Below are positions 26,127-34,731 of a stretch of 64,000 nt of DNA, in pieces. Under the pieces are notes generated by a model. That model was not told where the DNA came from. It was given only the letters and a program-made list of their open reading frames with translations, and searched no databases. Made by a program: the position numbers and the translations under genes. The stretch's first letter is position 1. Each line of letters begins with the position of its first letter. The stretch is from Jejuia pallidilutea. GTDB lineage: Bacteria; Bacteroidota; Bacteroidia; Flavobacteriales; Flavobacteriaceae. The stretch spans positions 202,690 through 266,689 of the forward strand of contig NZ_PVEO01000007.1 in NCBI RefSeq assembly GCF_002973595.1. Direction: 5' to 3'.

Positions 26127-26606
26127 TTAGTAATTCTGCATATTAATATTACCAGTTTCATTTTTTGCAATAGCACTGTTATCTTTAGAAAAAACAGATT
26201 CTAGTTTATATAATTGGCTATTCCAATAGCTAACACTAGAAATGTTTACGTTAAGGAGCGCAATATTGGGGTCGTCTTTTCCTGTAAACCATTGTAAAAG
26301 TTGCGGACTCCAAAATTCATCCAGCTTTTTTTTATCTACAACATGTGTAGCATTGCCAAAAATAGATATGTATTTTTGGGCCTTGTCGTCTGCATAAATA
26401 AGCTGTACTTTGTTATCGTGTTCAATATCCTTAAAATGGCCACTGTTTTTACTGCTAATAAACCAAATATCTCCTTGCTCATCCAATTCTTGGATGGTCA
26501 TTGGGCATACCGAAAAGGGGATTTTTTGTAATCTGGTAGCCATCATTACTACGTTTGGTGTGTCTATTAAGGACTTTATCTTTTTTATATCTTCTGTATT
26601 TTTCAT
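26127..26606 (-). CDS. Pyridoxamine 5'-phosphate oxidase-like general stress protein
   Basis: A 159-residue split-barrel flavin-binding protein of the general stress protein 26 type. It begins MKNTEDIKKIKSLIDTPNVVMMATRL and continues CPMTIQELDEQGDIWFISSKNSGHFKDIEHDNKVQLIYAD and YISIFGNATHV, the usual FMN-binding strands. The C-terminus (SYWNSQLYKLES) is typical. True PdxH is longer and has other contacts, so vitamin B6 oxidation is unlikely. It is the last gene of a minus-strand stress cluster (26127-27557), with short gaps of 28 and 47 bases. Confidence 0.88.
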   Translation of the reverse strand: MKNTEDIKKIKSLIDTPNVVMMATRLQKIPFSVCPMTIQELDEQGDIWFISSKNSGHFKDIEHDNKVQLIYADDKAQKYISIFGNATHVVDKKKLDEFWSPQLLQWFTGKDDPNIALLNVNISSVSYWNSQLYKLESVFSKDNSAIAKNETGNINMQNY

Positions 26607-26634
26607 AATTTTTGTGTATTGGTATTTTTAGTGT

Positions 26635-26952
26635 TTACGCCATGTGCATTCTACATTCTTGGGCACAAGCTCTACAAGAAGCAGCACATTTTTGGCAATG
26701 TGCATCGTCGTGTTGTTCACATTGTTCTGCACACCACTCGCAAATTTCGGCGCATAATCGTGCATATTTTTTAACAAATGGTGAGTCTGCCACCATAAAT
26801 TTTATACAAATTAAACAAGCATCTACACACTGCATACAGCAATATGGACATTGGTTTTTACTTTCCTTACCTGCCATTTCCGCAAGACAATTTTGGCAGT
26901 CTACCAAACATTGTTGGCATGCTTTTATGGCACTTTCATAATTAATAATCAT
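26635..26952 (-). CDS. Cysteine-rich four-helix copper-binding protein (DUF326)
   Basis: 105 residues with 19 cysteines in repeated C-x2-C and C-x3-C pairs along predicted helices (KACQQCLVDCQNC, CPYCCMQCVDACLIC, LCAEICEWCAEQC, CQKCAASCRACAQEC). This is the pattern of the four-helix copper storage proteins (Csp, DUF326), which bind many Cu(I) ions inside the bundle. No signal peptide is visible, so it should be cytosolic, like Csp3. It is clustered with oxidative-stress genes. Confidence 0.9.
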   Translation of the reverse strand: MIINYESAIKACQQCLVDCQNCLAEMAGKESKNQCPYCCMQCVDACLICIKFMVADSPFVKKYARLCAEICEWCAEQCEQHDDAHCQKCAASCRACAQECRMHMA

Positions 26953-26999
26953 TTTAGTTTTATTTTTTGTTAGTAGAAAAAGGGTGAGGGTTTTTTCAA

Positions 27000-27557
27000 T
27001 TACGCGTGTTGTGCTTCGTGTTTGCCTTCTCTAACTTCTTCTATAATTTTATTGCAAAAAGCAGGTAAATCTTTTGGGTTTCTACTTGTAATCAAGCCAC
27101 TGTCTACAACTACTTCTTCATCAACCCAATTGCCACCAGCATTTATAACGTCATCTTTTATACTTTTATAAGAGGTTACCTTTCTACCGTTTATAACACC
27201 GGCACTAATTAGTAGCCAAGGTGCATGACAAATAGCAGCTACTGGTTTTCCGCTTTTAAAAAATGCTTTAACAAAGTTTAAGGCTGAATCTTCTATTCTT
27301 AGCACATCTGGATTTATTTGTCCGCCAGGTAATACTAGCGCATTGTAATCGCTTTCATTTGCTTGGTTTAGGGTTTTGTCAACATTTATAGTTTTGCCCC
27401 AATTGGTGTCGTCCCAACTTTTAATAGCTCCATCTTTATTAGAAATTATGTGCACCGTAGCACCTTCGTTTTTTAAGGTTTCTAAGGGTTGAAATAATTC
27501 TGATTTTTCAAAGCCATCAGTGGCTAAAATTGCTATTTTTTTTCCTTCAAGTTTCAT
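27000..27557 (-). CDS. DJ-1/PfpI family protein (YhbO-like)
   Basis: A 185-residue class I glutamine amidotransferase-like protein. The start at 27557 (MKLEGKKIAILATDGFEKSEL) is preferred over an in-frame ATG nine codons earlier because it matches the family N-terminus. The nucleophile elbow is VAAICHAPWLL, with the acidic partner in ATDGFEKSEL. It includes ALVLPGGQINPD and LITSRNPKDLPAFC. Members act as stress chaperones or glyoxalase/deglycase-type enzymes on damaged proteins. The position before copper-binding and flavin stress proteins fits a stress operon. Confidence 0.9.
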   Translation of the reverse strand: MKLEGKKIAILATDGFEKSELFQPLETLKNEGATVHIISNKDGAIKSWDDTNWGKTINVDKTLNQANESDYNALVLPGGQINPDVLRIEDSALNFVKAFFKSGKPVAAICHAPWLLISAGVINGRKVTSYKSIKDDVINAGGNWVDEEVVVDSGLITSRNPKDLPAFCNKIIEEVREGKHEAQHA

Positions 27558-27784
27558 ATTGTTTCTTTTTTTATTAAAGTCCATTAAACGTACCTTATTA
27601 ATAGCGTACCTTTTTGCTTAAAAAAAAAATTTTTTAACGATATCAAAAAAAAAGAAGACAAAATTCTGGTTTTTAGAATTTTATCTTTTGAGTCAATTAT
27701 TATTTTCTTCGGGTTAATTATATCTGCGGATGATAATTATATTCCATTTAACAGATAAAAAAGTATAATTAAAAACACAATATC

Positions 27785-27928
27785 ATGGGAAAAATAAAAG
27801 ATCAAAAGAAATTTAAACGAAAAGAAGAACAACACGATCCAACAAATCCGAAGCGTAACGATACATCTGAAACAAACGATTTTGATATCGACTCTGACAC
27901 CATAAAGGATCAACAAAATAAAAAATAA
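27785..27928 (+). CDS. Small hydrophilic protein, 47 residues
   Basis: ATG 27785 to TAA 27928 encodes MGKIKDQKKFKRKEEQHDPT and a Lys/Asp/Asn-rich tail ending DQQNKK. It is strongly charged and probably disordered. It sits 7 bases before the peroxiredoxin gene, in the same direction, which supports real translation. No family is recognised. Confidence 0.6.
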   Translation: MGKIKDQKKFKRKEEQHDPTNPKRNDTSETNDFDIDSDTIKDQQNKK

Positions 27929-27935
27929 AATATAT

Positions 27936-28448
27936 ATGATTAAGCCAAAACATAACGTGCCAAATTTAAGTTTGCCATTAGTGAACGATACACAATGGCA
28001 TTTAGATGCACAAAACAACCAAGTATTCACCTTTTTAGTGTTTTACAGAGGGTTACATTGCCCTATTTGTAAATCGTATTTAGAACGCTTATCCAAAAAG
28101 CTAGATGAATTTAAAGCGCGTAACGTAAACTTAATAGCCATTAGCTGCGATTCAGAAAAACGAGCTAAACAAAGCCACCAAGAATGGGATGTTGCAGGTT
28201 TGCCAATAGCGTATGGTTTATCTATTAAAGATGCCAAAGCGTGGGGTTTATATATTTCGCATGCTATATCAGATAAAGAACCAGACGCATTCTCAGAACC
28301 AGGGTTGTTTCTTGTAAAACCAGATAAAACATTATACGCTAGTGCCATACAAACTATGCCCTTTGCTCGCCCCAATTGGAACGATATTTTAAGTGCTATA
28401 GATTATGTTACCGAGCACGATTATCCTGCAAGAGGTGCCGCAGAGTAA
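27936..28448 (+). CDS. Peroxiredoxin-like (AhpC/TSA) protein
   Basis: A 170-residue thioredoxin-fold protein. LVFYRGLHCPICKSYLERL places the putative peroxidatic Cys at C42 with a second Cys at C45 (C-P-I-C). This is the pattern of the AhpC-TSA-like family rather than classic 2-Cys peroxiredoxins. It continues NLIAISCDSEKRA and SEPGLFLVKPDKTLYASAIQTMPFARPNW. It probably reduces peroxides in the cytosol. It follows a small hydrophilic gene and precedes the ArsC-like gene by 31 bases. Confidence 0.88.
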   Translation: MIKPKHNVPNLSLPLVNDTQWHLDAQNNQVFTFLVFYRGLHCPICKSYLERLSKKLDEFKARNVNLIAISCDSEKRAKQSHQEWDVAGLPIAYGLSIKDAKAWGLYISHAISDKEPDAFSEPGLFLVKPDKTLYASAIQTMPFARPNWNDILSAIDYVTEHDYPARGAAE

Positions 28449-28479
28449 AGGGTACACGTTTAATTTAATAAAAAAAAAT

Positions 28480-28935
28480 ATGCCAATGTTAGCAAGAGAT
28501 AAAAACCAATTATCCTACATATATAGTTCAACATCACATTTAGGAAAACAAGTGTTGGGCTATGTGCAAGGGTTAAAAAAGAAAGTTGAGATTATAGATA
28601 TTTCTAAAGAAGGGTTAAGCGATACTATTTGGGTTGAACTTAGGGATAATTTAGATGTACCATTTGACGAGATATTTACAACACAAAATGAAGACTTGAG
28701 TGATTATGGGGATAAAGATAGTTTTAGTAAAACAGATTGGATTAAGATAATAAATAAGCGTCCTGAACTATTACAAAAGCCCATAGCCGTTAATGGCGAC
28801 AGTGTAATGTTAATAGCGCACCGCTCTGAAATTTTAAAGTTTTTTGATGTAGATTCTGCTGGTTTAGAGAAAACGTTTGGGCACGAAGCACCAACTACAT
28901 CATCTACTACAAAAGGTGAAAAATTCGTAAAATAG
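28480..28935 (+). CDS. ArsC/Spx-family protein lacking the catalytic cysteine
   Basis: A 151-residue protein; ATG 28480 lies after the peroxiredoxin stop, so it is preferred over earlier in-frame codons. The fold is that of ArsC/YffB/Spx: a first strand LSYIYSSTSHLGKQ, a middle part EIFTTQNEDL, then KTDWIKIINKRPELLQKPIAVNGDSVMLIAHRSEILKFF, where the RP-hinge-NGD motif is clear. The active-site Cys of NPxCSKSR is absent (SSTSHLGK), so arsenate reduction through Cys is not expected. It may be a thiol-independent Spx-like partner. It ends in front of a strong bidirectional terminator. Confidence 0.8.
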   Translation: MPMLARDKNQLSYIYSSTSHLGKQVLGYVQGLKKKVEIIDISKEGLSDTIWVELRDNLDVPFDEIFTTQNEDLSDYGDKDSFSKTDWIKIINKRPELLQKPIAVNGDSVMLIAHRSEILKFFDVDSAGLEKTFGHEAPTTSSTTKGEKFVK

Positions 28936-28962
28936 TTTAATTAAATAATATCGATATACATT

Positions 28963-29009
28963 AAAAAAACAACAGCTATAGAGTAATTGCTCTAAAGCTG
29001 TTGTTTTTG
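28963..29009. terminator. Bidirectional terminator
   Basis: AAAACAACAGCT-TAGAG...CTCTA-AGCTGTTGTTTTT forms a long hairpin flanked by A- and T-runs. It lies between the convergent ArsC-like gene and the minus-strand gene at 29040, so it can end both. Confidence 0.85.
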
Positions 29010-29039
29010 TTTTAATAAAACCTATTTGTAAATTTTGAA

Positions 29040-29375
29040 TTACTTATTGATGTTTGCTTTATCAGAAATATTAGTGATAGGTATATTTTTAAAAAATTCA
29101 GCAGCATCAGCATCAGCATTTGGCCCGTATGCCAATAAAAAAGTACCCTTTTCGCCTTTATTGGTTTCTAGTACGTAAAGTATAGACATGTCAGACGGGT
29201 TACTCATACCTTCATAGCGATGTTCAGCAACTACGTGTACATCCATTGGCTTATACTCATAATTGTTATTGTTGCTTACTAACTTGTTAGATTCTATACG
29301 AAAGTGAGATACGTAGCCTTTCTCTTCATAGGCTCTAATATAATCTTTTTCGTGTTTTGCATATTCATTGTCCAT
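29040..29375 (-). CDS. Conserved small protein, family often labelled PRPP synthetase
   Basis: 111 residues: DYIRAYEEKGYVSHFRIESN, YKPMDVHVVAEHRYEGMSNP, SILYVLETNKGEKGTFLLAYG. The block RYEGMSNPSD...SILY...KGEKG is that of a short Bacteroidota family frequently labelled phosphoribosylpyrophosphate synthetase in databases. The protein is far too short to carry PRPP synthetase motifs, so that name should not be trusted. It is 11 bases downstream of the oxidoreductase gene at 29387 and probably co-transcribed. Confidence 0.75.
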   Translation of the reverse strand: MDNEYAKHEKDYIRAYEEKGYVSHFRIESNKLVSNNNNYEYKPMDVHVVAEHRYEGMSNPSDMSILYVLETNKGEKGTFLLAYGPNADADAAEFFKNIPITNISDKANINK

Positions 29376-29386
29376 AATTTTTAGTT

Positions 29387-30034
29387 TTAGTTACTTGTAC
29401 TTCTCAGTTTATCTACTAGTTCTTTAAGAGAAGATTTATTAAGCGACTTACCATACAATTCCTGTTCTGGATCCATTATTTTAGTGTCGCTTAAGTTACC
29501 AATAAAGAGTGTGTCAAAGCCAATATCTTTTATTAATTGCTTTGCAATATTTCGGCTTTCTAAATCTTGAGCCGCGTAAGGTATTGTTAATTTCTCGTTA
29601 TCCCTAAACGCATAGTCTCTTAAATGTTCTGCTCTAATGGTATTAAAAGCTTTTACGGTTTTTGCAGTACCAAATTTCATTGCGGTATATTCCGAAGCAT
29701 TATAATTGGCATCTCTTACTTCTTGAGCCATTTCTCCATCTCGCTCTGGATAAGGGTTTGTAGCATCTATAATAACTTTATTTCCATATTCCCCAGCGTA
29801 TAGTTCAGCTATCTTATCTATAGCTTTGAAGGGTACTGCGAGTAAATATACATCGGCATCTGCTTCAAAAACATCGGTAACACTTTGTGCTTGTGCATTT
29901 TCACCTGCTTCTTTCACCAAACTATTAAGTTCAGCTGGATGTCTAGAACTAAATAGTACATTATGTCCGGCTTTAGCCCAATGTTTACCTAAATTTCCTC
30001 CTATATTTCCACTTCCTATAATTCCTATCTTCAT
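29387..30034 (-). CDS. NADPH-dependent F420 reductase-like oxidoreductase
   Basis: A 215-residue Rossmann protein. It starts MKIGIIGSGNIGGNLGKHW, with a GxGxxG loop, followed by VLFSSRHPAEL, where the residues after the second strand suit NADP. DVYLLAVPFKAIDKIAE and KVIIDATNPYPERDG are typical of the NpdG/F420-reductase-like and ketopantoate-reductase-like group. Flavobacteria do not usually make F420, so the substrate is unknown. The upstream nitroreductase gene is 26 bases away in the same direction. Confidence 0.85.
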   Translation of the reverse strand: MKIGIIGSGNIGGNLGKHWAKAGHNVLFSSRHPAELNSLVKEAGENAQAQSVTDVFEADADVYLLAVPFKAIDKIAELYAGEYGNKVIIDATNPYPERDGEMAQEVRDANYNASEYTAMKFGTAKTVKAFNTIRAEHLRDYAFRDNEKLTIPYAAQDLESRNIAKQLIKDIGFDTLFIGNLSDTKIMDPEQELYGKSLNKSSLKELVDKLRSTSN

Positions 30035-30060
30035 CTTATATATTTTTTTAAGTTATGTGT

Positions 30061-30663
30061 TTATTTCCAACCATCTTTATATGCAAATGATGCAATTGGT
30101 TGTCTTGTTCTTTGTGCTGTTTCTTGTTGTTGTAAATCTTCGGGTAGGGTTTCTAAATCTCCTCCGTAATAGCCTAATGCAATGGCAGTAGTTATGTGAT
30201 AGCCTTTAGGTACATTAAACTCTTTGTGTGCTTTTTCCCAATCTACACCAGCCATGTGGTGTAAACCTATGCCCATATACTGTGCTTGTACCGTCATGTT
30301 TCCTAAGCATAGTCCTAGATCGTGTAGCGCATGAAAGTTATCTTTACCATCATCGGTCTTCTCTTTGTAAGCTGTTAACACGAGAAGTGGCGCATTGTTT
30401 GCCCATTTTTTATTAAAATCGCTTAAGCAATTATAAATTCTATCATAGGCTTCAGAGTTTTTTTCAGCATAAATAAAGCGCCATGGTTGTAAATTATTTG
30501 AACTGGCCGACCATCGTACCGCTTCAAAAAGCTGTGCAATATGTTCGTTTTCAATTTTAGTTTCACTAAATATTCTAGGGCTGTAGCGTTGTTTTAAAAA
30601 GGCTATAATCTCGTTATCTGTGTTTGCTATATTGTCTAACTTTATTTGTTCTGTGTCGGTCAT
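30061..30663 (-). CDS. Nitroreductase-family flavoprotein
   Basis: A 200-residue FMN enzyme. YSPRIFSETKIENEHIAQLFEAVRWSASSNNLQPWRFIYAE has the conserved FMN-binding R-S and NNxQPW segments. It continues LHDLGLCLGNMTVQAQYMGIGLHHMAGVD and ITTAIALGYYG. It reduces nitroaromatics, quinones or similar substrates with NAD(P)H; physiological substrate unknown. It heads a three-gene minus-strand unit with 29387 and 29040. A perfect 14-bp palindrome lies about 130 bases upstream. Confidence 0.9.
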   Translation of the reverse strand: MTDTEQIKLDNIANTDNEIIAFLKQRYSPRIFSETKIENEHIAQLFEAVRWSASSNNLQPWRFIYAEKNSEAYDRIYNCLSDFNKKWANNAPLLVLTAYKEKTDDGKDNFHALHDLGLCLGNMTVQAQYMGIGLHHMAGVDWEKAHKEFNVPKGYHITTAIALGYYGGDLETLPEDLQQQETAQRTRQPIASFAYKDGWK

Positions 30664-30795
30664 AATTATGTCTTTTTCTTTTTTTATTTACTTGCCTTTA
30701 AAATGCTTAAATAATTAATATCTGATTAGTGATTTATATATTCAAACATCTTAATACGGGCTTCTATATGCAAGTTATTTATTAGAGGGTTAAAA

Positions 30796-30809
30796 GGTTA
30801 ACGTTAACC
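30796..30809. promoter_or_regulatory. Perfect palindrome GGTTAACGTTAACC
   Basis: A 14-bp perfect dyad in the gap between the nitroreductase start and the AI-2E gene end. It could be an operator for the minus-strand nitroreductase unit. No regulator is assigned. Confidence 0.35.
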
Positions 30810-30852
30810 ATGAAAATCTTGATGCAATACGTGCGTTGTATTTTAAAAAATG

Positions 30853-31869
30853 CTACAATACGTTTTTTTCTTTGTGGCCGTATTCTTCTTTATAAATACG
30901 AACAACAATTAAAAACAAGCTAACTAGTAAAGGGCCAAAAATTAAACCAATAAAGCCAAATAGTGGAATACCAATAATAACTCCAATAAGTGTAATTAAT
31001 GGGTGAACATTATCTAGTTTTTGTAGTACGTACAGCCGTATTAAATTATCTGTGGCGCCAACAATTACAATACCATAAATTAAAATAGCCCATGCCTGAA
31101 ATGTATTACCGTTAGATAATGAAAGAATAAAAACTGGTAGTGTTCCCAACATGTTTCCAACAAAAGGAATCATGGAGCCTATGGTAACTATAACAGCCCA
31201 AAAGAAGGGGTCGTCTATATTAAAAATTAAAAATCCAATAAGCGCCACAATACCCTGTGCAACGGCTACTAAAGGTATTCCTATGGCGTTAGAACGTACC
31301 ATTTCTCTAGATTCTTTCCCTAAAATTTTTAAATTCTCTTTGCTAAGCGGTATGTATTCAAATAACGATTCGCTTAATGCTTTGCGGTTTATAAGCATGT
31401 AAAACAATAAAAAGTACATTATGGTGATCGCTATGGCAACATTAAAAGTATTACCAGCTAAGTTTTGTAAGTTTTCTGATAACCAACTGGTAATTTCACT
31501 AGTATTTATTTGAGACGAGAGGTCTTGCCCTGTCCATGATTTAAAATTATCCATTTGTTTTTGTATGGCTTTAAGGACTTTCTCTGAGTTGTTGATGGCT
31601 TGTTCTACTTTTGTACCCAACATAAATGCAGCCCCAGTAATGGGGAGCAAAATAACTAAGAACGAGCCTAGTATTAATGCACCAGAAGCCAAAAAGGGAT
31701 GCCATCCTTTTTGGGTAAGTTTTCTCATGGGTTTTCTTAGTAAAACGTACAAGGTTATAGCGCCTAAGATACCAGATAAGTAGGGCATCATTTCATTAAG
31801 AATTAATGCCCCTGTTGCTGTAATTAGCAGCAAAATAAAAATTTGCCGAATAGTTTTTGCGTCTATCAC
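30853..31869 (-). CDS. AI-2E family transporter
   Basis: A 338-residue inner-membrane protein. Paired N-terminal helices (IFILLLITATGALILNEMMPYLSGILGAITLYVLLR) are followed by a long loop (VEQAINNSEKVLKAIQKQMDNF), then FLLFYMLINRKALSESLFEYIPLS and a helical bundle ending IIGIPLFGFIGLIFGPLLVSLFLIVV. This is the YdjX/TqsA/PerM topology of about eight TM segments. Members export varied small molecules; a role in AI-2 is not implied here. The small Rho_N-like gene lies 4 bases upstream. Confidence 0.92.
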   Translation of the reverse strand: MIDAKTIRQIFILLLITATGALILNEMMPYLSGILGAITLYVLLRKPMRKLTQKGWHPFLASGALILGSFLVILLPITGAAFMLGTKVEQAINNSEKVLKAIQKQMDNFKSWTGQDLSSQINTSEITSWLSENLQNLAGNTFNVAIAITIMYFLLFYMLINRKALSESLFEYIPLSKENLKILGKESREMVRSNAIGIPLVAVAQGIVALIGFLIFNIDDPFFWAVIVTIGSMIPFVGNMLGTLPVFILSLSNGNTFQAWAILIYGIVIVGATDNLIRLYVLQKLDNVHPLITLIGVIIGIPLFGFIGLIFGPLLVSLFLIVVRIYKEEYGHKEKNVL

Positions 31870-31873
31870 CTTT

Positions 31874-32113
31874 TTAATTATTACGTAAAGCTTCTATGAG
31901 TTCTTGTTTATCCATTTTAGAGCGGCCTTTTATACCTACGTCTTTAGCAAGCTGATAAATTTCTGTTTTAGATCTTTCTTCGTAGGGTTTTGCTTTACCA
32001 CCTTTTTTTTCTGCTTCTGGGGCGTTAGCTATTCTGGCTGCTTTTTCTTTACTGTAACCTTGGTCTCTTAGGGCTACATATTGGTCTTCGTTTTTAATAC
32101 TTGGATTGTCCAT
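31874..32113 (-). CDS. Small protein with Rho termination factor N-terminal-like SAP domain
   Basis: 79 residues. An N-terminal segment (YVALRDQGYSKEKAARIANA) of the DUF7218 type is followed by RSKTEIYQLAKDVGIKGRSKMDKQELIEALRNN, a Rho_N/SAP-like helix-extended-helix that can bind nucleic acid. It is the first gene of a two-gene unit with the AI-2E transporter, 4 bases apart. Similar small proteins are common in Bacteroidota stress clusters. Confidence 0.82.
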   Translation of the reverse strand: MDNPSIKNEDQYVALRDQGYSKEKAARIANAPEAEKKGGKAKPYEERSKTEIYQLAKDVGIKGRSKMDKQELIEALRNN

Positions 32114-32379
32114 ACATGTTTATTTTGTTAAGGTTTAACTAAATATGTAAATAAAATATAGCTCGACTTAACTTAATTAGTAAAAAATTTAACTTTAACA
32201 ATTAGTGTGGTGATCTAGACTGTTAAACAGCTGAATTTAATGTTGAAAACACACTTTTTTTACTAGAATTTAATAGAGAAAAATACTAGAAGAGGTGTGC
32301 TAATATGCGATAGGTGTGCAGGATTAAATTATCCTGTATAATTTTGAATTTAATAATTAATACTAAAGTAAAATAGTGG

Positions 32380-33342
32380 TTAATTCACTACATTTTCGGG
32401 GCTTCCTTCTAAGAAAGCTCTTAAATTATTAATTGTTGTTTGCATTAACCTTTGGCGTGCTTCTTTTGGTGCCCATGCAATATGTGGCGTAATAATGCAA
32501 TTTTTTGCGCCCAATAGGGGGTTATTTTTTTCCATTGGTTCTTTTGAAATTACATCTAGTGCAGCCCCAGCAATTTGATTATTATTTAAGGCCTCTGCAA
32601 CATCTTTTTCGTTTATTAACGGGCCACGTGAGGTATTTATTAAAAAAGCATTTTGTTTCATTTTAGCAATAGAGCTCTTATTAATAATGTCTTTGGTTTC
32701 TGGAGTTAACGGGCAGTGTAAGCTTAAAAAATCAGATTTAGCCAATAATTCATCAAAAGGAACAAATTTTAAATTATTGCTTTCAAATTCTGGGTAAATG
32801 GTTCTATTGTGTACCAAAATGTGCATACCGAATGCTTCGGCAAGTTTAGCTGTAGCCTTACCAATTTTACCAAAACCAAAAATACCTATGGTTTTACCTG
32901 CTAATTCAATTAATGGGAAGTTCCAAAACGAAAAATCTTTGCTTTGTATCCAATCGCCTTGTTGCACAGCCATATGATGTGCGCCAACATGGTGGCACAA
33001 CTCTAAAATTAACGCCATAGTAAATTGTGCTACCGATACAGAACTGTAATCTGGTACATTAGTAACTATAACATTTTTCTGTTTAGCGATTTCAATATCT
33101 ATTATGTTAAAGCCAGTAGCTAAAACACCAATATATTTTAAGTTTTTTGCGTTTAACAAAACTTCTTTACCAATGGGCGTTTTATTGGTAAAAATAATTT
33201 CAGCATCACCAATATTTTTAAGTATATCTTTAGTGTTGTAAGGTGTTCTATCGTAAACGGTTAGCGCTCCAAATTGTTCTATGCCATTCCAGTTTAAATC
33301 GCCTGGGTTTAAAGTATAACCATCTAAAACTACTATCTTCAT
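32380..33342 (-). CDS. D-2-hydroxyacid dehydrogenase (glycerate/hydroxypyruvate type)
   Basis: A 320-residue NAD-dependent enzyme. The N-terminal substrate part (VVLDGYTLNPGDLNW, GVLATGFNIID) is followed by the NAD-binding GKTIGIFGFGKIGKATAKLA. The catalytic Arg is in INTSRGPLI, Glu in ALDVISKEPM and His in ITPHIAWAP. The sequence is closest to glycerate dehydrogenase/hydroxypyruvate reductase. The gap upstream to 32113 shows two TAGGTGTGC repeats and a weak CAGGAT...ATCCTG hairpin that may end this gene. Confidence 0.93.
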   Translation of the reverse strand: MKIVVLDGYTLNPGDLNWNGIEQFGALTVYDRTPYNTKDILKNIGDAEIIFTNKTPIGKEVLLNAKNLKYIGVLATGFNIIDIEIAKQKNVIVTNVPDYSSVSVAQFTMALILELCHHVGAHHMAVQQGDWIQSKDFSFWNFPLIELAGKTIGIFGFGKIGKATAKLAEAFGMHILVHNRTIYPEFESNNLKFVPFDELLAKSDFLSLHCPLTPETKDIINKSSIAKMKQNAFLINTSRGPLINEKDVAEALNNNQIAGAALDVISKEPMEKNNPLLGAKNCIITPHIAWAPKEARQRLMQTTINNLRAFLEGSPENVVN

Positions 33343-33398
33343 GATGTTATGTATTTAACCTTAAAGATAAAATTTAACCAGTAATAATCAATAAACCT

Positions 33399-33878
33399 TT
33401 ATTCCAATCGTATATAATTTTCGGCAAAAAGCGGGTGCCCTTCAGCATCTATTTGTATTTGGCTGTATTTATCTTCCTCTAAATTATAATGGAAAACAAA
33501 TTCGGGATTTTGCTTAATATATTTGCTCATTTCAACGGAGCCATAATCTAAAACTTCTGTTAAGAGACTGTCTGTGAGTGTATAGCGTCCGTAACCAAAC
33601 CATTCTATGGAATCTGCTTCAATATTTCTGCACCACATCACTTTTGTGGGTGTAAATATTTTAATGTGCCTGTTGGCATGAGACGATGCAAAACTGTCCA
33701 TTACTTTGCCGTTTTCGCCATAATTATAGAAACTGGTACGTTCCCATACGCCCAAAAGAGAGGGTGTTTTTTCTTGGTTTTCTTCTTCTGAAGTAATTTG
33801 AGTTGTTTTAGAATTTGAATTGTTGCAAGCGCCAAAAACTATGCATAAAATTAGGATTAGAAAAGTATGTAATTTCAT
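33399..33878 (-). CDS. Predicted lipoprotein, unknown function
   Basis: 159 residues from ATG 33878; an earlier in-frame start adds 17 residues that spoil the signal peptide. MKLHTFLILILCIVFGACNN has lipobox FGAC. The mature part includes TPSLLGVWERTSFYNYGENGKVMDS and IKIFTPTKVMWCRNIEADSIEWFGYGRYTLTDSLLTEVLDYG, a lipocalin-like small beta domain also seen in uncharacterised Bacteroidota lipoproteins. No partner is evident. Confidence 0.82.
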   Translation of the reverse strand: MKLHTFLILILCIVFGACNNSNSKTTQITSEEENQEKTPSLLGVWERTSFYNYGENGKVMDSFASSHANRHIKIFTPTKVMWCRNIEADSIEWFGYGRYTLTDSLLTEVLDYGSVEMSKYIKQNPEFVFHYNLEEDKYSQIQIDAEGHPLFAENYIRLE

Positions 33879-33972
33879 AATGTTAGGTTTAATTGGTGTA
33901 TAACAATTTACGAAAAAAAACAATACCAATTCATTGATTATTAAAACAATAGTGTTTTATTAAGCTAAAAAA

Positions 33973-34731
33973 CTAGGGTTGTTTTTCGCTTAGGTATTTC
34001 CAATAGCGCTTTGGAACATGCTGTATGTGTAGTTTGGTATTAATGCGCTCTTCTATATTTGTGCTTTCAAAATACTCTTTCCAAAGTGTTTTGTACTCGT
34101 TTTCGTTTAAAGTAAACCAATCTTTTTTTTTGGTAGTTACATTGAAGTTTAACGTAATTATCTCTGTTTTTTTAAGATTGTAAAACAGGCCATATTTACG
34201 TTTTAAATCGTAAATAATCCATTTTTGATCTGCATAGCGTTTTGTAAAATGATAATTAATAAGTGGTAACACATTAAAATCTGGCTCGATATTAGCAAAA
34301 TAAATACCATCTTTTGTTTCTTGAAACCTCACAAAAGCTTCCATTCTATGTTTTTCCCTACTTACTTTTCTAGCAATTTTAGATAACGCTAATACCTCTA
34401 CATTGCTATAGTCTGAAATGATGTTTTGTTGCGTAGTAAAGGCATATTTTATAACATTATACAAAGTGTTCTCTACGCCAATTATTTCACTTAAAAACGC
34501 ATAATATATGGTGTTACACCCTTTTGTTTTTAATAGTTTTTTTATGCCTTTAAACACACGTTTAGCTTTATCTGAACTTGAAATAATGGTATCTGTCTCA
34601 CTAAAAAAATCTTTTTGAAAATCGGTCTCTTTTTTTATGATGGGCAAAGCGATACGCTTTTCGTAGATTTCGAAAACAGTGGTAAGAAATCCATTAAAAG
34701 AACCATCGTAAACTAAGGTAGTTGCTTGCAT
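33973..34731 (-). CDS. TIGR03915-family putative DNA repair protein
   Basis: A 252-residue protein starting TTLVYDGSFNGFLTTVFEIYE, the hallmark of TIGR03915. It contains KGCNTIYYAFLSEI and HYFTKRYADQKWIIYDLKRKYGLFYN, and ends IQHVPKRYWKYLSEK. It begins inside the stop codon of the radical SAM gene (taATG overlap), so the two are translationally coupled. The pair is widely conserved and is predicted to act together in DNA base repair; in other genomes the partner can be fused to uracil-DNA glycosylase. Direct function is not proven. Confidence 0.9.
   Translation of the reverse strand: MQATTLVYDGSFNGFLTTVFEIYEKRIALPIIKKETDFQKDFFSETDTIISSSDKAKRVFKGIKKLLKTKGCNTIYYAFLSEIIGVENTLYNVIKYAFTTQQNIISDYSNVEVLALSKIARKVSREKHRMEAFVRFQETKDGIYFANIEPDFNVLPLINYHFTKRYADQKWIIYDLKRKYGLFYNLKKTEIITLNFNVTTKKKDWFTLNENEYKTLWKEYFESTNIEERINTKLHIQHVPKRYWKYLSEKQP

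Noticed and set aside
26612..26941. A 109-codon plus-strand frame rich in His, Cys and Ser
   Set aside because: It is the antisense of the Cys-rich DUF326 gene, which explains its odd composition.
28480..28935. Calling the gene arsenate reductase
   Set aside because: The catalytic cysteine loop is absent, so only the fold family is supported.
29040..29375. Calling the gene PRPP synthetase
   Set aside because: At 111 residues it has none of the PRPP-binding or ATP-binding motifs; the database label is probably a propagated error.
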